64,000 bases of DNA from Gammaproteobacteria bacterium (GTDB lineage: Bacteria > Pseudomonadota > Gammaproteobacteria > Pseudomonadales > Pseudohongiellaceae): contig JAURCS010000015.1 of the NCBI GenBank assembly GCA_030828385.1, forward strand, positions 1 to 64,000, in the 5' to 3' direction. Under the pieces are notes generated by a model. That model worked only from the letters and a program-made list of their open reading frames with translations. It was not told the DNA's origin and ran no database searches. This document shows positions 1 to 9,004 of the stretch, one piece after another (positions within the stretch are counted from its first letter, which is position 1; every line of letters begins with the position of its first letter). Both the position numbers and the translations under genes were made by a program.

Positions 1-1
1 T

Positions 2-1312
2 GCTGGCGAGGGCGTGCAGTTTGCGGCCGTTCCGGGCGAAGTGCCCACAGGCGGCAACCGCATTGGCCCGCGCGCCGTCAACACGCCACTATACCTGCTG
101 CTGGGCGGCGCGCTGCTCGGGGGGCTGCTGCTGAACCTGATGCCCTGTGTATTCCCGGTACTTTCACTCAAGGCAATGAGCCTGGCCAGTAATGCCAATG
201 CACCGGTGCGTGAACAACGACTCCACGGTGTGGCTTATGCGGCCGGTGTCATCCTGTCGTTTCTGACTCTGGCGATCATTCTGTTAAGCCTTCAAGCTGG
301 TGGCGCGCTTATCGGCTGGGGTTTCCAGTTGCAATCTCCCTGGTTTATAGCCGCCCTGGTGTATCTGTTTTTCCTGATGGGACTGTCCATGTCCGGTGTC
401 ATAGAAATAGGCACCGGCATCATGGGAGTGGGATCCGGGCTTTCCGATAGGGAAGGCTACACAGGGTCTTTCTTCACCGGTGTGCTGGCCAGTGTTGTGG
501 CCAGCCCGTGTACCGCTCCATTTATGGGCGCAGCGCTGGGCTTTGCCTTTACGCAGCCGATGATTGTTGCGCTTACTGTGTTTGTCGCGCTTGGTTTTGG
601 CATGGCCTTGCCGTTTTTACTGTTTTCCTTTATTCCCGCACTGGCAAAAATGCTGCCAAGACCGGGCAGCTGGATGCTGACCTTCAGGCAGTTTCTTGCC
701 TTTCCCCTGTATGGCACAGCAGTCTGGCTATTATGGGTGTTGGGTCGCCAGACCGGCGTTGATGCTATGGCGCTGGTAGCCCTGAGCTGTGTTTTTATTG
801 CGGTCGCGGCCTGGTTGTATCAACGCCAAACCACGTCCTACTGGCGCTATTTTGAAATGGGCGTTGCAGTCCTTTGCATGGCGGGTGTTTTCTCATTACT
901 GGGATCGCCCATGTTGCAGACCCAGCAGTCCACATTGGAGGGACAAGCGGGAAGCCAGACAGAAGGGGGGAATTTTGAAGTTTACAGCGATGCGCGTCTG
1001 GCGCAATTACGTGAAAGCGGTAAACCGGTTTTCGTTAACATGACGGCCTCCTGGTGCATTACCTGCCTGGTGAATGAAAGAGTGGCCTTAAGTAGCGATA
1101 CCGTTGTGCAGGCAATGGCCGACAACAATGTGAGCTATCTGAAGGGCGACTGGACCAATAACGACCCGGTTATCACCGAGGTCTTGAAGCGCTTTCAGAC
1201 CAGTGGGGTGCCGCTATATCTGATGTATCCGTCTGATCCGGCGAAACCAGCACAGGTGCTACCGCAGCTGCTCACAGAAGGAATCATTCTGGATGCCATT
1301 GCGCGTCTGTGA
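2..1312 (+). CDS. dsbD: Thiol:disulfide interchange protein, DsbD/ScsB type (5' truncated by window edge)
   Basis: The reading frame is open from the first bases, so the N-terminus lies outside the window. What remains is a polytopic membrane domain followed by a periplasmic thioredoxin-like domain. Each half of the membrane domain carries a Cys-Pro-type motif (MPCVFPVLSLK and ASPCTAPFMG), the pair that relays electrons across the inner membrane in DsbD. The C-terminal domain has the redox motif ASWCITCLVNE. By family knowledge it passes cytoplasmic thioredoxin electrons to periplasmic partners such as DsbC and CcmG, both encoded further along. The wording of the motifs is closer to the ScsB-like branch than to E. 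coli DsbD. The missing N-terminal alpha domain cannot be judged. Confidence 0.88.
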   Translation, partial: AGEGVQFAAVPGEVPTGGNRIGPRAVNTPLYLLLGGALLGGLLLNLMPCVFPVLSLKAMSLASNANAPVREQRLHGVAYAAGVILSFLTLAIILLSLQAGGALIGWGFQLQSPWFIAALVYLFFLMGLSMSGVIEIGTGIMGVGSGLSDREGYTGSFFTGVLASVVASPCTAPFMGAALGFAFTQPMIVALTVFVALGFGMALPFLLFSFIPALAKMLPRPGSWMLTFRQFLAFPLYGTAVWLLWVLGRQTGVDAMALVALSCVFIAVAAWLYQRQTTSYWRYFEMGVAVLCMAGVFSLLGSPMLQTQQSTLEGQAGSQTEGGNFEVYSDARLAQLRESGKPVFVNMTASWCITCLVNERVALSSDTVVQAMADNNVSYLKGDWTNNDPVITEVLKRFQTSGVPLYLMYPSDPAKPAQVLPQLLTEGIILDAIARL

Positions 1313-1412
1313 GATGTTTTTAATCTGTCGCTGAAAACTCTTTTACAGCTCCACTTCTCGCCCCTTATTCTGTAAAATGACCGCTTTTTTACTGAGCGAA
1401 AATGAGGTCACT

Positions 1413-2285
1413 ATGGAATTACTGGATGGCAAGGCTACTGCCGAAGCACTAAAACAGGATATCGCTGCAAAGGTTGATGAAATCAAGGCAGCAGGCGGCA
1501 AGGTTCCCCATCTCGCCGCAGTACTTGTCGGCAACGACGGTGGCAGCAAAACCTATGTTAACAACAAGGTGCTGGCCTGCGAACGTGTAGGTTTTGACTC
1601 TACCCTGATTGAACTGCCTGAAGAAACCAGCGAAGAAGAACTGCTGGCATTGGTTGAGAAACTGAACAACGACGACAAGATCGATGGCTTCATTGTGCAG
1701 GTTCCCCTCCCTGATCATATTGACGAAGACAAAGTGACCCAGACTATCCATCCGCGCAAGGATGTGGACGGCTTTCATCCGGAAAATCTGGGCCGTATGA
1801 TGCTCGGACTGCCCACCCATATTTCCGCCACACCCAATGGTATCGTTGAATTGCTCAAGCGCAATAATATCGAAACCAGTGGTAAACATTGTGTTGTGGT
1901 AGGTCGCAGCAATATTGTTGGCACACCGATGTCTATCCTGATGTCGCGCAATGCCAACCCTGGCAACTGTACTGTCACCATGGTGCATAGCCGTACCACT
2001 AACATGAAGGAAATCTGCGCCAGCGCTGACATCCTGATCGTAGCCATCGGCAAGCCGGAATTCGTTACTGCCGACATGGTCAAGCAAGGGGCTGTGGTTA
2101 TCGATGTGGGAACTACCCGCGTGCCAGATGACAGCCGCGAGCGTGGCTGGCGCCTGACCGGTGATGTGGACTTTGATGGCGTCAAGGACAAGTGCAGCTA
2201 CATTACCCCGGTACCGGGCGGTGTGGGTCCAATGACTATCGCGTCCCTGATGCAGAATACCCTTAATGCCATAAGCATGAAGTAA
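1413..2285 (+). CDS. folD: Bifunctional methylenetetrahydrofolate dehydrogenase / methenyltetrahydrofolate cyclohydrolase FolD
   Basis: FolD interconverts 5,10-methylene-, methenyl- and 10-formyl-tetrahydrofolate in the cytoplasm. The 290-aa length is normal. The substrate region (KTYVNNK near residue 40, [10 protein letters not shown] near 95) and the NADP-binding fold ([14 protein letters not shown], then [12 protein letters not shown] near the end) are all present. The frame is open to an ATG at 1377, but the ATG at 1413 starts at the usual MELLDGK and has a GAGGT ribosome site 4 bases upstream. A -10-like TAAAAT at 1373-1378 also overlaps the upstream ATG, so 1413 is preferred. It stands alone between dsbD and trpD. 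One-carbon metabolism gives a loose functional link with the formate dehydrogenase at 16-20 kb. Confidence 0.95.
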   Translation: MELLDGKATAEALKQDIAAKVDEIKAAGGKVPHLAAVLVGNDGGSKTYVNNKVLACERVGFDSTLIELPEETSEEELLALVEKLNNDDKIDGFIVQVPLPDHIDEDKVTQTIHPRKDVDGFHPENLGRMMLGLPTHISATPNGIVELLKRNNIETSGKHCVVVGRSNIVGTPMSILMSRNANPGNCTVTMVHSRTTNMKEICASADILIVAIGKPEFVTADMVKQGAVVIDVGTTRVPDDSRERGWRLTGDVDFDGVKDKCSYITPVPGGVGPMTIASLMQNTLNAISMK

Positions 2286-2362
2286 ATGGCTCCATTTTTG
2301 GCAAAACGGCTGGCCAAGTGGGGAGCAAGACAGATGACAAGACGAACGGCAGGACGGATGTA

Positions 2363-3388
2363 ATGAGCGAAGCACTGACAGAACTCAAACCCTATCTGGG
2401 AAAAGTAGCCGATGCTCAGGTATTGTCTTTTGAGGAGGCGCGGCAGGCGTTTGAGATCATTATGTCCGGCCGCGCCACGCCAGCACAGATAGCCGGCTTT
2501 CTGGTGGCATTGCGCATGCGCGGCGAAAATGTCGATGAAATCAGTGCCGCAGTAGACGTAATACGCTCCAAGGCGCTGGCAGTAAAGGCGCCCATGGATG
2601 CCATGGACATCGTAGGTACTGGCGGTGATGGCTCCGGCACGCTGAATATTTCCACGGCAACCGCGATTGTTACTGCAGCTTGTGGCGTTCCCGTGGCAAA
2701 GCATGGCAATCGTGCCCTGTCATCGAAATCCGGTGCCGCCGATGTATTAACCTCACTGGGGGTTAATCTGGAGGCGGACATCGCACGCATAGAGCAATCC
2801 ATTGCAGAAGCGGGTATTGGCTTTATGATGGCGCCGCGTCACCATGAATCCTTTAAATACGTCGGGCCGGTGCGGGTCGAAATGGGGATTCGTACCATAT
2901 TCAATATCCTTGGCCCCTTATGTAATCCGGCCGGTATTAAAAATTACTTGATCGGCGTCTTTGCCCAACAGTGGGTAAGGCCAATGGCAGAGGTGCTGGC
3001 CAGGCTTGGTTGTGAGAAAGCCTGGGTTGTCCATGGCGCTGACCATCTCGATGAATTGAGTACCACAGGCAGTAACTATATTTGTGAAGTAAGCGCCGGT
3101 GCGGTCACTGAATTTAAGCTGTCACCGGAAGATGCCGGGCTTGCTGTCGCCAGTCTGGAGGACTTGAAGGGCGGTGACGCCGCCTATAACGCGGAACGCC
3201 TGACGGCCCTGTTAAATGGGCAGCTTGATGCTTACCGCGATGTGGTGCTGTTCGGCACAGCCGCCGCACTGCTCATCGCTGGTAAAGCGGCTAATATACG
3301 TGATGGTGTTACTCTGGCAGAGGCAGCCATTGATTCCGGAAAAGCCAAATCAGTTCTGGATAAACTGGTCAAAATCACTAATAGCTAA
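2363..3388 (+). CDS. trpD: Anthranilate phosphoribosyltransferase TrpD
   Basis: TrpD transfers the phosphoribosyl group of PRPP to anthranilate, the second step of tryptophan synthesis. The protein has 341 aa, the family norm. The PRPP/Mg loop DIVGTGGDGSGTLNIST and the KHGNRALSSKSGAADVL motif are intact, as is the later GPLCNPAG segment. The frame is open from 2318, but MSEALTELKPYLGKV at 2363 matches the usual start and follows an AGGACGG ribosome site. No other trp genes are nearby: trpE, trpG and trpC must lie outside the window. A branch-pathway transferase with similar motifs is possible but unlikely. Confidence 0.93.
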   Translation: MSEALTELKPYLGKVADAQVLSFEEARQAFEIIMSGRATPAQIAGFLVALRMRGENVDEISAAVDVIRSKALAVKAPMDAMDIVGTGGDGSGTLNISTATAIVTAACGVPVAKHGNRALSSKSGAADVLTSLGVNLEADIARIEQSIAEAGIGFMMAPRHHESFKYVGPVRVEMGIRTIFNILGPLCNPAGIKNYLIGVFAQQWVRPMAEVLARLGCEKAWVVHGADHLDELSTTGSNYICEVSAGAVTEFKLSPEDAGLAVASLEDLKGGDAAYNAERLTALLNGQLDAYRDVVLFGTAAALLIAGKAANIRDGVTLAEAAIDSGKAKSVLDKLVKITNS

Positions 3389-3459
3389 ATTATATTGTAG
3401 ATTTTGCCACGCCCCGTGAGTGGTCAAGCTTTATTGATGTATCCGGCAGGATAGAAAAA

Positions 3460-3744
3460 ATGAGCAGCAACCAATGTCCAGTGTGTCAGCAAGAAGCCAT
3501 GGATGCCATGACCAAACTGATGAAACGGCCTCATGTCTGTCAGAATTGTGGCGTTGAACTGAGGATGAACCTCATTTATACCAGTGTGGTTTCCATCATC
3601 TTTTTTGCCCTGGCCGTGCGGTCACTCATTACTTCAGGATTTTCAGCTGGCGCCATGGTGACAGTTCTTGTGATGACCGCGGTATTCATGGGGGTATGCC
3701 TGTTTATTCCCCTGGAAACCAAGGGCTCGACCTCCGAGACCTGA
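3460..3744 (+). CDS. Small zinc-ribbon membrane protein of unknown function
   Basis: A 94-aa protein with two CxxC knuckles (Cys6/Cys9 and Cys27/Cys30) that could bind one zinc. Two hydrophobic segments follow (about residues 38-56 and 64-84), so it should sit in the inner membrane with the ribbon in the cytoplasm. It lies 71 bases after trpD on the same strand. I recognise no named family. The layout (ribbon then hairpin of membrane helices) resembles many short uncharacterised proteobacterial proteins. Codon use and the good ORF make it likely real. Confidence 0.72.
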   Translation: MSSNQCPVCQQEAMDAMTKLMKRPHVCQNCGVELRMNLIYTSVVSIIFFALAVRSLITSGFSAGAMVTVLVMTAVFMGVCLFIPLETKGSTSET

Positions 3745-3909
3745 GCCAGTTAGATTGCGGTTTGCCTGGGTAATTGAAATCTCTGGCTAATCTTGAATCT
3801 ACCTTTGGCCTCCTTCGTAAAGTGCCTCTAACTTGCTGAAATTACTCCGCTAAATCCTTTATTGATTCTTATTTCTCCCGCAAAAAAAAGATACACTGGT
3901 CGGTCGACG

Positions 3910-3932
3910 CATTGTTCTTTGTGAAAACAATG
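3910..3932. promoter_or_regulatory. Inverted repeat upstream of macA, possible operator
   Basis: CATTGTT (3910-3916) and AACAATG (3926-3932) form a perfect 7-bp dyad with a 9-base spacer in the 283-base gap before the efflux operon. The rest of the gap shows no gene. A TetR- or MarR-type repressor site is one reading, but no regulator gene is adjacent. Confidence 0.35.
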
Positions 3933-4027
3933 TGAATAGATCAAAATCAGGTAAACCCACAATACTGTGCAGCGTTTAGAATCTTTTAACAGTATGGATT
4001 GACTTCGGAAAGCGGCTGAATAATAGA

Positions 4028-5383
4028 ATGAACACAAGTGAAATTGAGTCAGAAACGCCAGTAATTACAAGACGTGGCCGTAAGCTCTGGATTGTTGCTA
4101 TCGTCCTGCTGCTGTGCGGTGCCGGCAGCTGGTATTACTGGCAGTCAAACTCCCAACAGGAAACCACGAATCAGCCGCTGATAGCGACAGTGCAAATAGG
4201 CAATATAGAGAACACCATCACTGCGGCTGGGAGTTTGCAACCCTTCGATTTTGTGGACGTCGGTGCCCAGGTGAACGGCATTCTGGAAACCCTGCATGTA
4301 GATATTGGCGACGTCGTGGAAGAAGGCCAGTTGCTGGCCGAAATTGATGCCAGAATTCAACTGGCCAGAGTGGAAGCCAGTCGTGCCAGTATTGAAGCCC
4401 TGGAAGCACAAATTGCCGCCCGTAATGCCTCCCTTGCACTGGCTCGAGCCAATGCCCGCCGTCAGGAGCGACTGCGGGATGCCGATGCGACCAGTGAGCT
4501 GGATTATGATAACGCCATTAATAATCTGGCCTCTGCAGAAGCCGGCTTGATCCAGCTGGAAAAACAGATTATTCAGAGCAAAGCCAGCCTGGAAAGTGAT
4601 GAGACCCAACTTGAATTTTCAAGGATCTATGCTCCCTCAGCCGGCACCGTGGTTTCGCTGGATATGAATGAGGGGCGCACCATCAACGCCAATCAGCAGG
4701 CGCCAACCATCCTGAGAATTGCAGATTTGAGCACCATGACCGTCGAAACTGAAATATCGGAAGCGGATATCAGCAGTATTAAGAAGGGCATGCCGGTCTA
4801 TTTCACGACCCTGGGCGGAGGAAACCGACGCTGGTATTCCACCGTGCGACAGATACTGCCCACCCCGATAGTCGAGAATAATGTGGTGCTGTACACCGGT
4901 CTGTTTGATATCGATAACAGTGATGGTTCCTTGCTTTCTGATATGACCGCCCAGGTATATTTCGTCACCTCTTCGGCGGAAAATGTACCTACAGTTCCGG
5001 TTGGCGCCTTAACCTTCATTGATCAGCCAGGTGCTGGGGGCTTTGCAGGCGCTGGTGGTGCAGGAGCCACAGGAAGACCCGCTGCCTTCCGGGGAGCGGG
5101 TAATGGGGCCGGCAGACCAGGAGCAGGCGCTGGACGCGCTAATACACAAGGTGCTCCGGCAAGACGACTGGCCAGAGTTCAGGTGGTCAATAGTAACGGT
5201 GGATTTGAAGAGCGGGAAATTATGGTAGGTGTTACCAGCAGAATATCCGCTGAGGTAATTTCCGGTCTTGAAGTCGGAGATGAAGTGGTTGCCGGTATTC
5301 TGCAGAACATTCCGGGAGCAGCTGGGCAGGGTGGCCAAACGGATCGTCGTGAAATGTTCCGGGCTATGGGGGGCTTCCGTTGA
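4028..5383 (+). CDS. macA: Periplasmic adaptor subunit of a MacAB-type efflux system
   Basis: This is the membrane fusion protein linking a MacB ABC transporter to a TolC-like channel. The 451-aa protein starts with a cytoplasmic stub and one membrane anchor (about residues 18-38). Next come a lipoyl half-motif (VDVGAQVNGILETLHVDIGD), a long coiled-coil hairpin rich in Ala, Arg and Glu (about 115-190), the second lipoyl half and a beta-barrel region. Residues about 334-380 form an unusual Gly/Ala/Arg-rich stretch inside the C-terminal domain that MacA of E. coli lacks. The stop codon overlaps the macB start, so the two are translationally coupled. Confidence 0.9.
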   Translation: MNTSEIESETPVITRRGRKLWIVAIVLLLCGAGSWYYWQSNSQQETTNQPLIATVQIGNIENTITAAGSLQPFDFVDVGAQVNGILETLHVDIGDVVEEGQLLAEIDARIQLARVEASRASIEALEAQIAARNASLALARANARRQERLRDADATSELDYDNAINNLASAEAGLIQLEKQIIQSKASLESDETQLEFSRIYAPSAGTVVSLDMNEGRTINANQQAPTILRIADLSTMTVETEISEADISSIKKGMPVYFTTLGGGNRRWYSTVRQILPTPIVENNVVLYTGLFDIDNSDGSLLSDMTAQVYFVTSSAENVPTVPVGALTFIDQPGAGGFAGAGGAGATGRPAAFRGAGNGAGRPGAGAGRANTQGAPARRLARVQVVNSNGGFEEREIMVGVTSRISAEVISGLEVGDEVVAGILQNIPGAAGQGGQTDRREMFRAMGGFR

Positions 5384-7443
5384 GCACAGGCGCTCTCCAT
5401 CCTGATACATCTTTTGCCGCTGGTGATTTGAGCAAGGAACCAGCGCGCTCCAGCAGCGAAAAAAACACCGCTGAAATAAGTGGTGAAGTTGCCATTCCAT
5501 TAATTGAGCTAAAGAAAATCCATCGTATTTTTGCCACTGATGGTGGGGTCGAAGTTCATGCGCTACGCGGCATTGATCTAAAAATATACCCGGGTGAGTT
5601 TCTTGCCATTGTAGGTCAGTCGGGTTCCGGTAAATCCACTCTGATGAACCTGCTGGGCTGTCTGGATCGTCCTACCAAGGGCACCTATTTATTTGCCGGT
5701 CGAGATATCAAAAGCTTTGATGCTGATGGTCTGGCCTGGTTACGTCGTGAGGCGTTTGGCTTTGTTTTTCAAAGTTATAACCTCCTCAATAGTTCCACCG
5801 CAGAGGAAAATGTTGAGGTCCCGGCCATTTATGCCGGCCTGAATCACAACGACAGACGTATGCGTGGGGAAGCCCTGTTAACGTCCCTTGGTCTCGGTGA
5901 TCGCCTTGATCACAGACCCACTCAACTCTCCGGCGGACAGCAGCAGCGAGTTTCCATTGCCCGTGCCATGATGAATGGTGGCAAGGTTATTTTAGCCGAT
6001 GAGCCTACCGGTGCCCTGGATACCCAGAGTGGTATCGAAGTGATGGCCTTGCTGGAAAGTCTGGCCCGTGATGGACATACCGTCATCCTTATTACCCATG
6101 ACAATGAAGTCGCCTCCCATGCGGATAGAGTCATTGAGTTTCGTGATGGGGAAATAATTAATGATAGCGGACATGCTGAAGGCGTCATTGACCCCAAACA
6201 GAATAAAACCCTGCGGGATTTATTTCTCAGCCGAAAAGTTGCCTCGCCAATGGCTGGTATTGGTGAATCCATTCGTATGGCGATGCGTTCCCTGAAAGCC
6301 AATATTTTCAGAACCATTCTGACCTTGTTGGGAATCGTGATCGGCGTGGCATCTGTCGTTGCCATGCTGGCCATCGGTGAAGGGGCGCGTCAGGACATTG
6401 TTGACCGCATTTCTTCAATTGGTACCAACAGACTGACATTACAGCCGGCGCGTGTGCCCGGCCAGCGCCGCAGCCTGCCGTCAACACTCACGCTTGAAGA
6501 TGCTGATGCGGTAGGTCAGGAATTGCCCAATATACTCGGCGCCATGCCGGAATTACAAAGTAACTATACCGTCAGATATCAGCGTCTGGATTATTCGACT
6601 CAGGTAACGGCAACCACCGAGAATATGCCTGACCTGAGTGCCTGGCCTTTAGCCAAGGGCATATTTTTTACCCGCGAAGACAGTGATCGCTATACCCCGG
6701 TAGCCGTCCTCGGTGCCACCGTAACTAACGAGCTTTTTCCCGCCGGGGCAGAACCGCTCGGCGAATATATTCTGATCAAGAATATCCCTTTTCTGGTGAT
6801 TGGCGTGATGACTACAAAGGGTGCCTCGTCCAATGGCAATGATCAGGATGATGTGGTTTTTGTGCCGTTTAAAACAGGGGCACTGCGTTTGATGGGTGAA
6901 AGCAATGCGCGCAGTATTTCCGTGTATGTCGATGATGTGGACGCAATTAAAGCCACAGAGCAAAACCTCATTCAGTATATGATTGCGCGTCATGGCAGTG
7001 AAGACTTTCGCATTTTCAATGCGGCTCAATTGCTGGAGACCATTACCGCTTCCCAGGATACCTTTACCATCTTGCTAGGTTCAGTAGCGGCCATTTCACT
7101 GCTCGTTGGTGGCATAGGTGTTATGAATATCATGCTGGTATCGGTGACTGAAAGGACCCGCGAAATTGGTATTCGTATGGCCACGGGTGCAAGACAAATG
7201 GATATTATGTCCCAGTTCCTTTCTGAAGCAATTGTAGTGTCTGGAGTGGGCGGTGTTATAGGTGTCATCACCGGTGTCACCGTTGGCTATATTCTTATTT
7301 TCTTTGAAGTGTCGATCAAGTTTACAGCGATGCCAATGATATTAGCCTTTAGTTGCGCTACTGCCACTGGGTTGATTTTTGGGTTTGCGCCGGCCCGAAA
7401 AGCAGCACAACTTGATCCGGTTGTGGCACTGGCGAACGAGTAA
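5380..7443 (+). CDS. macB: MacB-type ABC transporter, fused ATPase and permease
   Basis: A 687-aa protein with an N-terminal ABC ATPase: Walker A GQSGSGKST near residue 79, signature LSGGQQQRVSIARA near 182, Walker B VILADEPTGALD near 203. A first membrane helix follows near 305-330, then a large periplasmic MacB core domain and three FtsX-type helices at the C-terminus. This is the MacB layout for macrolide, peptide or lipid efflux. The chosen start is TTG at 5380, overlapping the macA stop as TTGA. The ATPase itself begins about 40 residues in, so the N-terminal leader is longer than usual and a later TTG at 5428 is an alternative. It sits in an operon with macA and an outer-membrane factor. 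Confidence 0.93.
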   Translation: MSTGALHPDTSFAAGDLSKEPARSSSEKNTAEISGEVAIPLIELKKIHRIFATDGGVEVHALRGIDLKIYPGEFLAIVGQSGSGKSTLMNLLGCLDRPTKGTYLFAGRDIKSFDADGLAWLRREAFGFVFQSYNLLNSSTAEENVEVPAIYAGLNHNDRRMRGEALLTSLGLGDRLDHRPTQLSGGQQQRVSIARAMMNGGKVILADEPTGALDTQSGIEVMALLESLARDGHTVILITHDNEVASHADRVIEFRDGEIINDSGHAEGVIDPKQNKTLRDLFLSRKVASPMAGIGESIRMAMRSLKANIFRTILTLLGIVIGVASVVAMLAIGEGARQDIVDRISSIGTNRLTLQPARVPGQRRSLPSTLTLEDADAVGQELPNILGAMPELQSNYTVRYQRLDYSTQVTATTENMPDLSAWPLAKGIFFTREDSDRYTPVAVLGATVTNELFPAGAEPLGEYILIKNIPFLVIGVMTTKGASSNGNDQDDVVFVPFKTGALRLMGESNARSISVYVDDVDAIKATEQNLIQYMIARHGSEDFRIFNAAQLLETITASQDTFTILLGSVAAISLLVGGIGVMNIMLVSVTERTREIGIRMATGARQMDIMSQFLSEAIVVSGVGGVIGVITGVTVGYILIFFEVSIKFTAMPMILAFSCATATGLIFGFAPARKAAQLDPVVALANE

Positions 7444-7446
7444 CTT

Positions 7447-8847
7447 ATGATGTACAGCCTGCGTTCTTTTCTATTTTCACTTGCCTGCATGGGATCTCTC
7501 GTCAGCTGTACGCTGACCGAGTTACCTCAGCTATCGGACGCTGATGTGCCGGAAAATTGGCAAGGACCAGTGGTTGAAGAGGCCGATATATGGCCGGAAA
7601 CCGATTGGTGGAATGCCTTCAACGATGAAGAGCTGAGCAATATCATCTCTCAGGTTCAGGAAAATAATCTGGACCTGGAAAATAACCGTCGTAATCTAGA
7701 GTCAGCCCAGATTGCACTGAGGGAAGCGGGCTTTAACCTGCTGCCAACCCCTTTGGTAAATCTGGGGACGGGGGCCAGTTATAACGAAACAAGAGTCGAT
7801 GGTTCCGAAACATCATCCAGCCCCAACGAACCATTTAGCCTGGGTGCCACGTTTACTTATAACGACATCCTCAGCAAGCCAGCTGCATATGACCGGGCTG
7901 TTGCAGATTATGATTTCCGCGTAGCCCAGGTTGCTGATGTAGCGCTTAATACCCTGGGAACTGCAGCCTCAACTTATTTCCAGCTACTGCTGACGCGGGA
8001 TAAGGTCGAGGCATCCATGCAGAATGTGGAAAATGCTGAAGCGATTTATCGAATAGCCCAGGCCAGAGTTGACGCCGGTGTTGCCGTGCCCATTGAAGCC
8101 CTGCAACAGCAGATTGCACTTGATCGCGAGCGCAATAACCTGCGCAGTTTTATTCAGAATGACCTGGCTACCCGATCATCTTTGGCCTTGTTGCTGGGAA
8201 GATCGCTGCAAAATTTTGAGGTGGCAGGGGAGACATTACAGGACATTGAGGTACCTCAGGTTAAACCTGGACTGCCATCGGAATTGCTGGTCAGACGACC
8301 AGACCTGGTTCAGGCTGAAGCCAATTTGCGCAGTGCCCGTGCCAGTGTCGATATCGTAAAGACCGATTTATTCCCGCAAATTTCCCTCACCGGAGGCATT
8401 AACGCATCCAGTACTTCACTTTCTGAACTGGTGAGTGATCCGGATACCATCCTCAATATAAATGCCAACCTGATACAAACCCTGCTTGATAATGGCCAGC
8501 GTTTTCGAAATATCGACCAGGCCAGAATCACCATGGAAAATAATCTGAACAACTATCGCCGTGCTGTTATTGGTGCCTTTAATGAAGTGGAAGTGTTATT
8601 AAGCAATATTGAATTACTGGAAGCACAGGGTGTGGTGGCATTGCAGAACCTGGAGGCTGCGGAAGAAGCGTTTCGTATTGCCGAGCTCAGATACCAGGAA
8701 GGTGTGGCCGATTTCCAGACTGTGCTGATCGCGCAAAACACATTGTTTTCAACCCGCAACAGTTATCTCGATAATAAATTACTGCGTCTTAATACCATCA
8801 CCGGTTTATTCCAGGCGCTTGGTGGGGGATGGCAGGCGGAGGAATAG
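7447..8847 (+). CDS. Outer-membrane efflux lipoprotein, TolC/NodT family
   Basis: The 466-aa protein has a lipoprotein signal with lipobox SLVSC (Cys21) and two repeated outer-membrane-efflux-protein domains with long coiled-coil helices. Family motifs such as PSELLVRRPDLVQAEANLRSA and the C-terminal RYQEGVADFQTVL are plain. It is the outer-membrane exit duct for MacAB and starts 3 bases after macB. ATG occurs at both 7447 and 7450; either could be used. The stop codon overlaps the beginning of a repeat element, and a strong terminator follows at 8944. Confidence 0.92.
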   Translation: MMYSLRSFLFSLACMGSLVSCTLTELPQLSDADVPENWQGPVVEEADIWPETDWWNAFNDEELSNIISQVQENNLDLENNRRNLESAQIALREAGFNLLPTPLVNLGTGASYNETRVDGSETSSSPNEPFSLGATFTYNDILSKPAAYDRAVADYDFRVAQVADVALNTLGTAASTYFQLLLTRDKVEASMQNVENAEAIYRIAQARVDAGVAVPIEALQQQIALDRERNNLRSFIQNDLATRSSLALLLGRSLQNFEVAGETLQDIEVPQVKPGLPSELLVRRPDLVQAEANLRSARASVDIVKTDLFPQISLTGGINASSTSLSELVSDPDTILNINANLIQTLLDNGQRFRNIDQARITMENNLNNYRRAVIGAFNEVEVLLSNIELLEAQGVVALQNLEAAEEAFRIAELRYQEGVADFQTVLIAQNTLFSTRNSYLDNKLLRLNTITGLFQALGGGWQAEE

Positions 8848-8906
8848 TTACAAGTTACAAGTCTCAAGAGGCAAGCAACCACTCTCTCAGGCTTCAATGG
8901 TTTTCT

Positions 8907-8942
8907 GTAGGTCGGATAAGGACCGCAGGGACGCATCCGACA
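8907..8942. repeat. REP-like palindrome
   Basis: Arms gtaggtcggataagg and cgcatccgaca pair imperfectly around a short centre. Read on the minus strand it ends with cttatccgacctac. This closely resembles the repetitive extragenic palindrome known from enterobacteria. It lies between tolC (+) and the NadR-like gene (-), a typical REP position between convergent genes. No RAYT transposase is in the window. Confidence 0.6.
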
Positions 8943-8943
8943 A

Positions 8944-8966
8944 GGCGATCATTGATCGCCTTTTTT
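8944..8966 (+). terminator. Rho-independent terminator of macAB-tolC
   Basis: A perfect 7-bp stem ggcgatc/gatcgcc with loop att is followed directly by six T residues, 97 bases after the tolC stop. Confidence 0.85.
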
Positions 8967-9004
8967 GCGACTTGCGACTTGCGCTTGCGCTCCGCGCTCG
9001 CGCG

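Larger units (their letters stand above)
8846..8990. repeat. Composite intergenic repeat: heptad arms around a REP-like palindrome and a terminator
   Basis: The left arm (8846-8868) is built of imperfect acaagt(t/c) heptads. The right end (about 8966-8985) has cttgcga heptads that read as the same unit on the other strand. Between them lies a REP-like palindrome (8907-8942) and a rho-independent terminator. The same heptad arms recur at 20924-21007, also just downstream of a gene, so this is a dispersed intergenic element. Confidence 0.65.

Noticed and set aside
1449-2375. A 308-codon frame on the minus strand across folD
   Set aside because: It overlaps folD completely and carries no recognisable domain.
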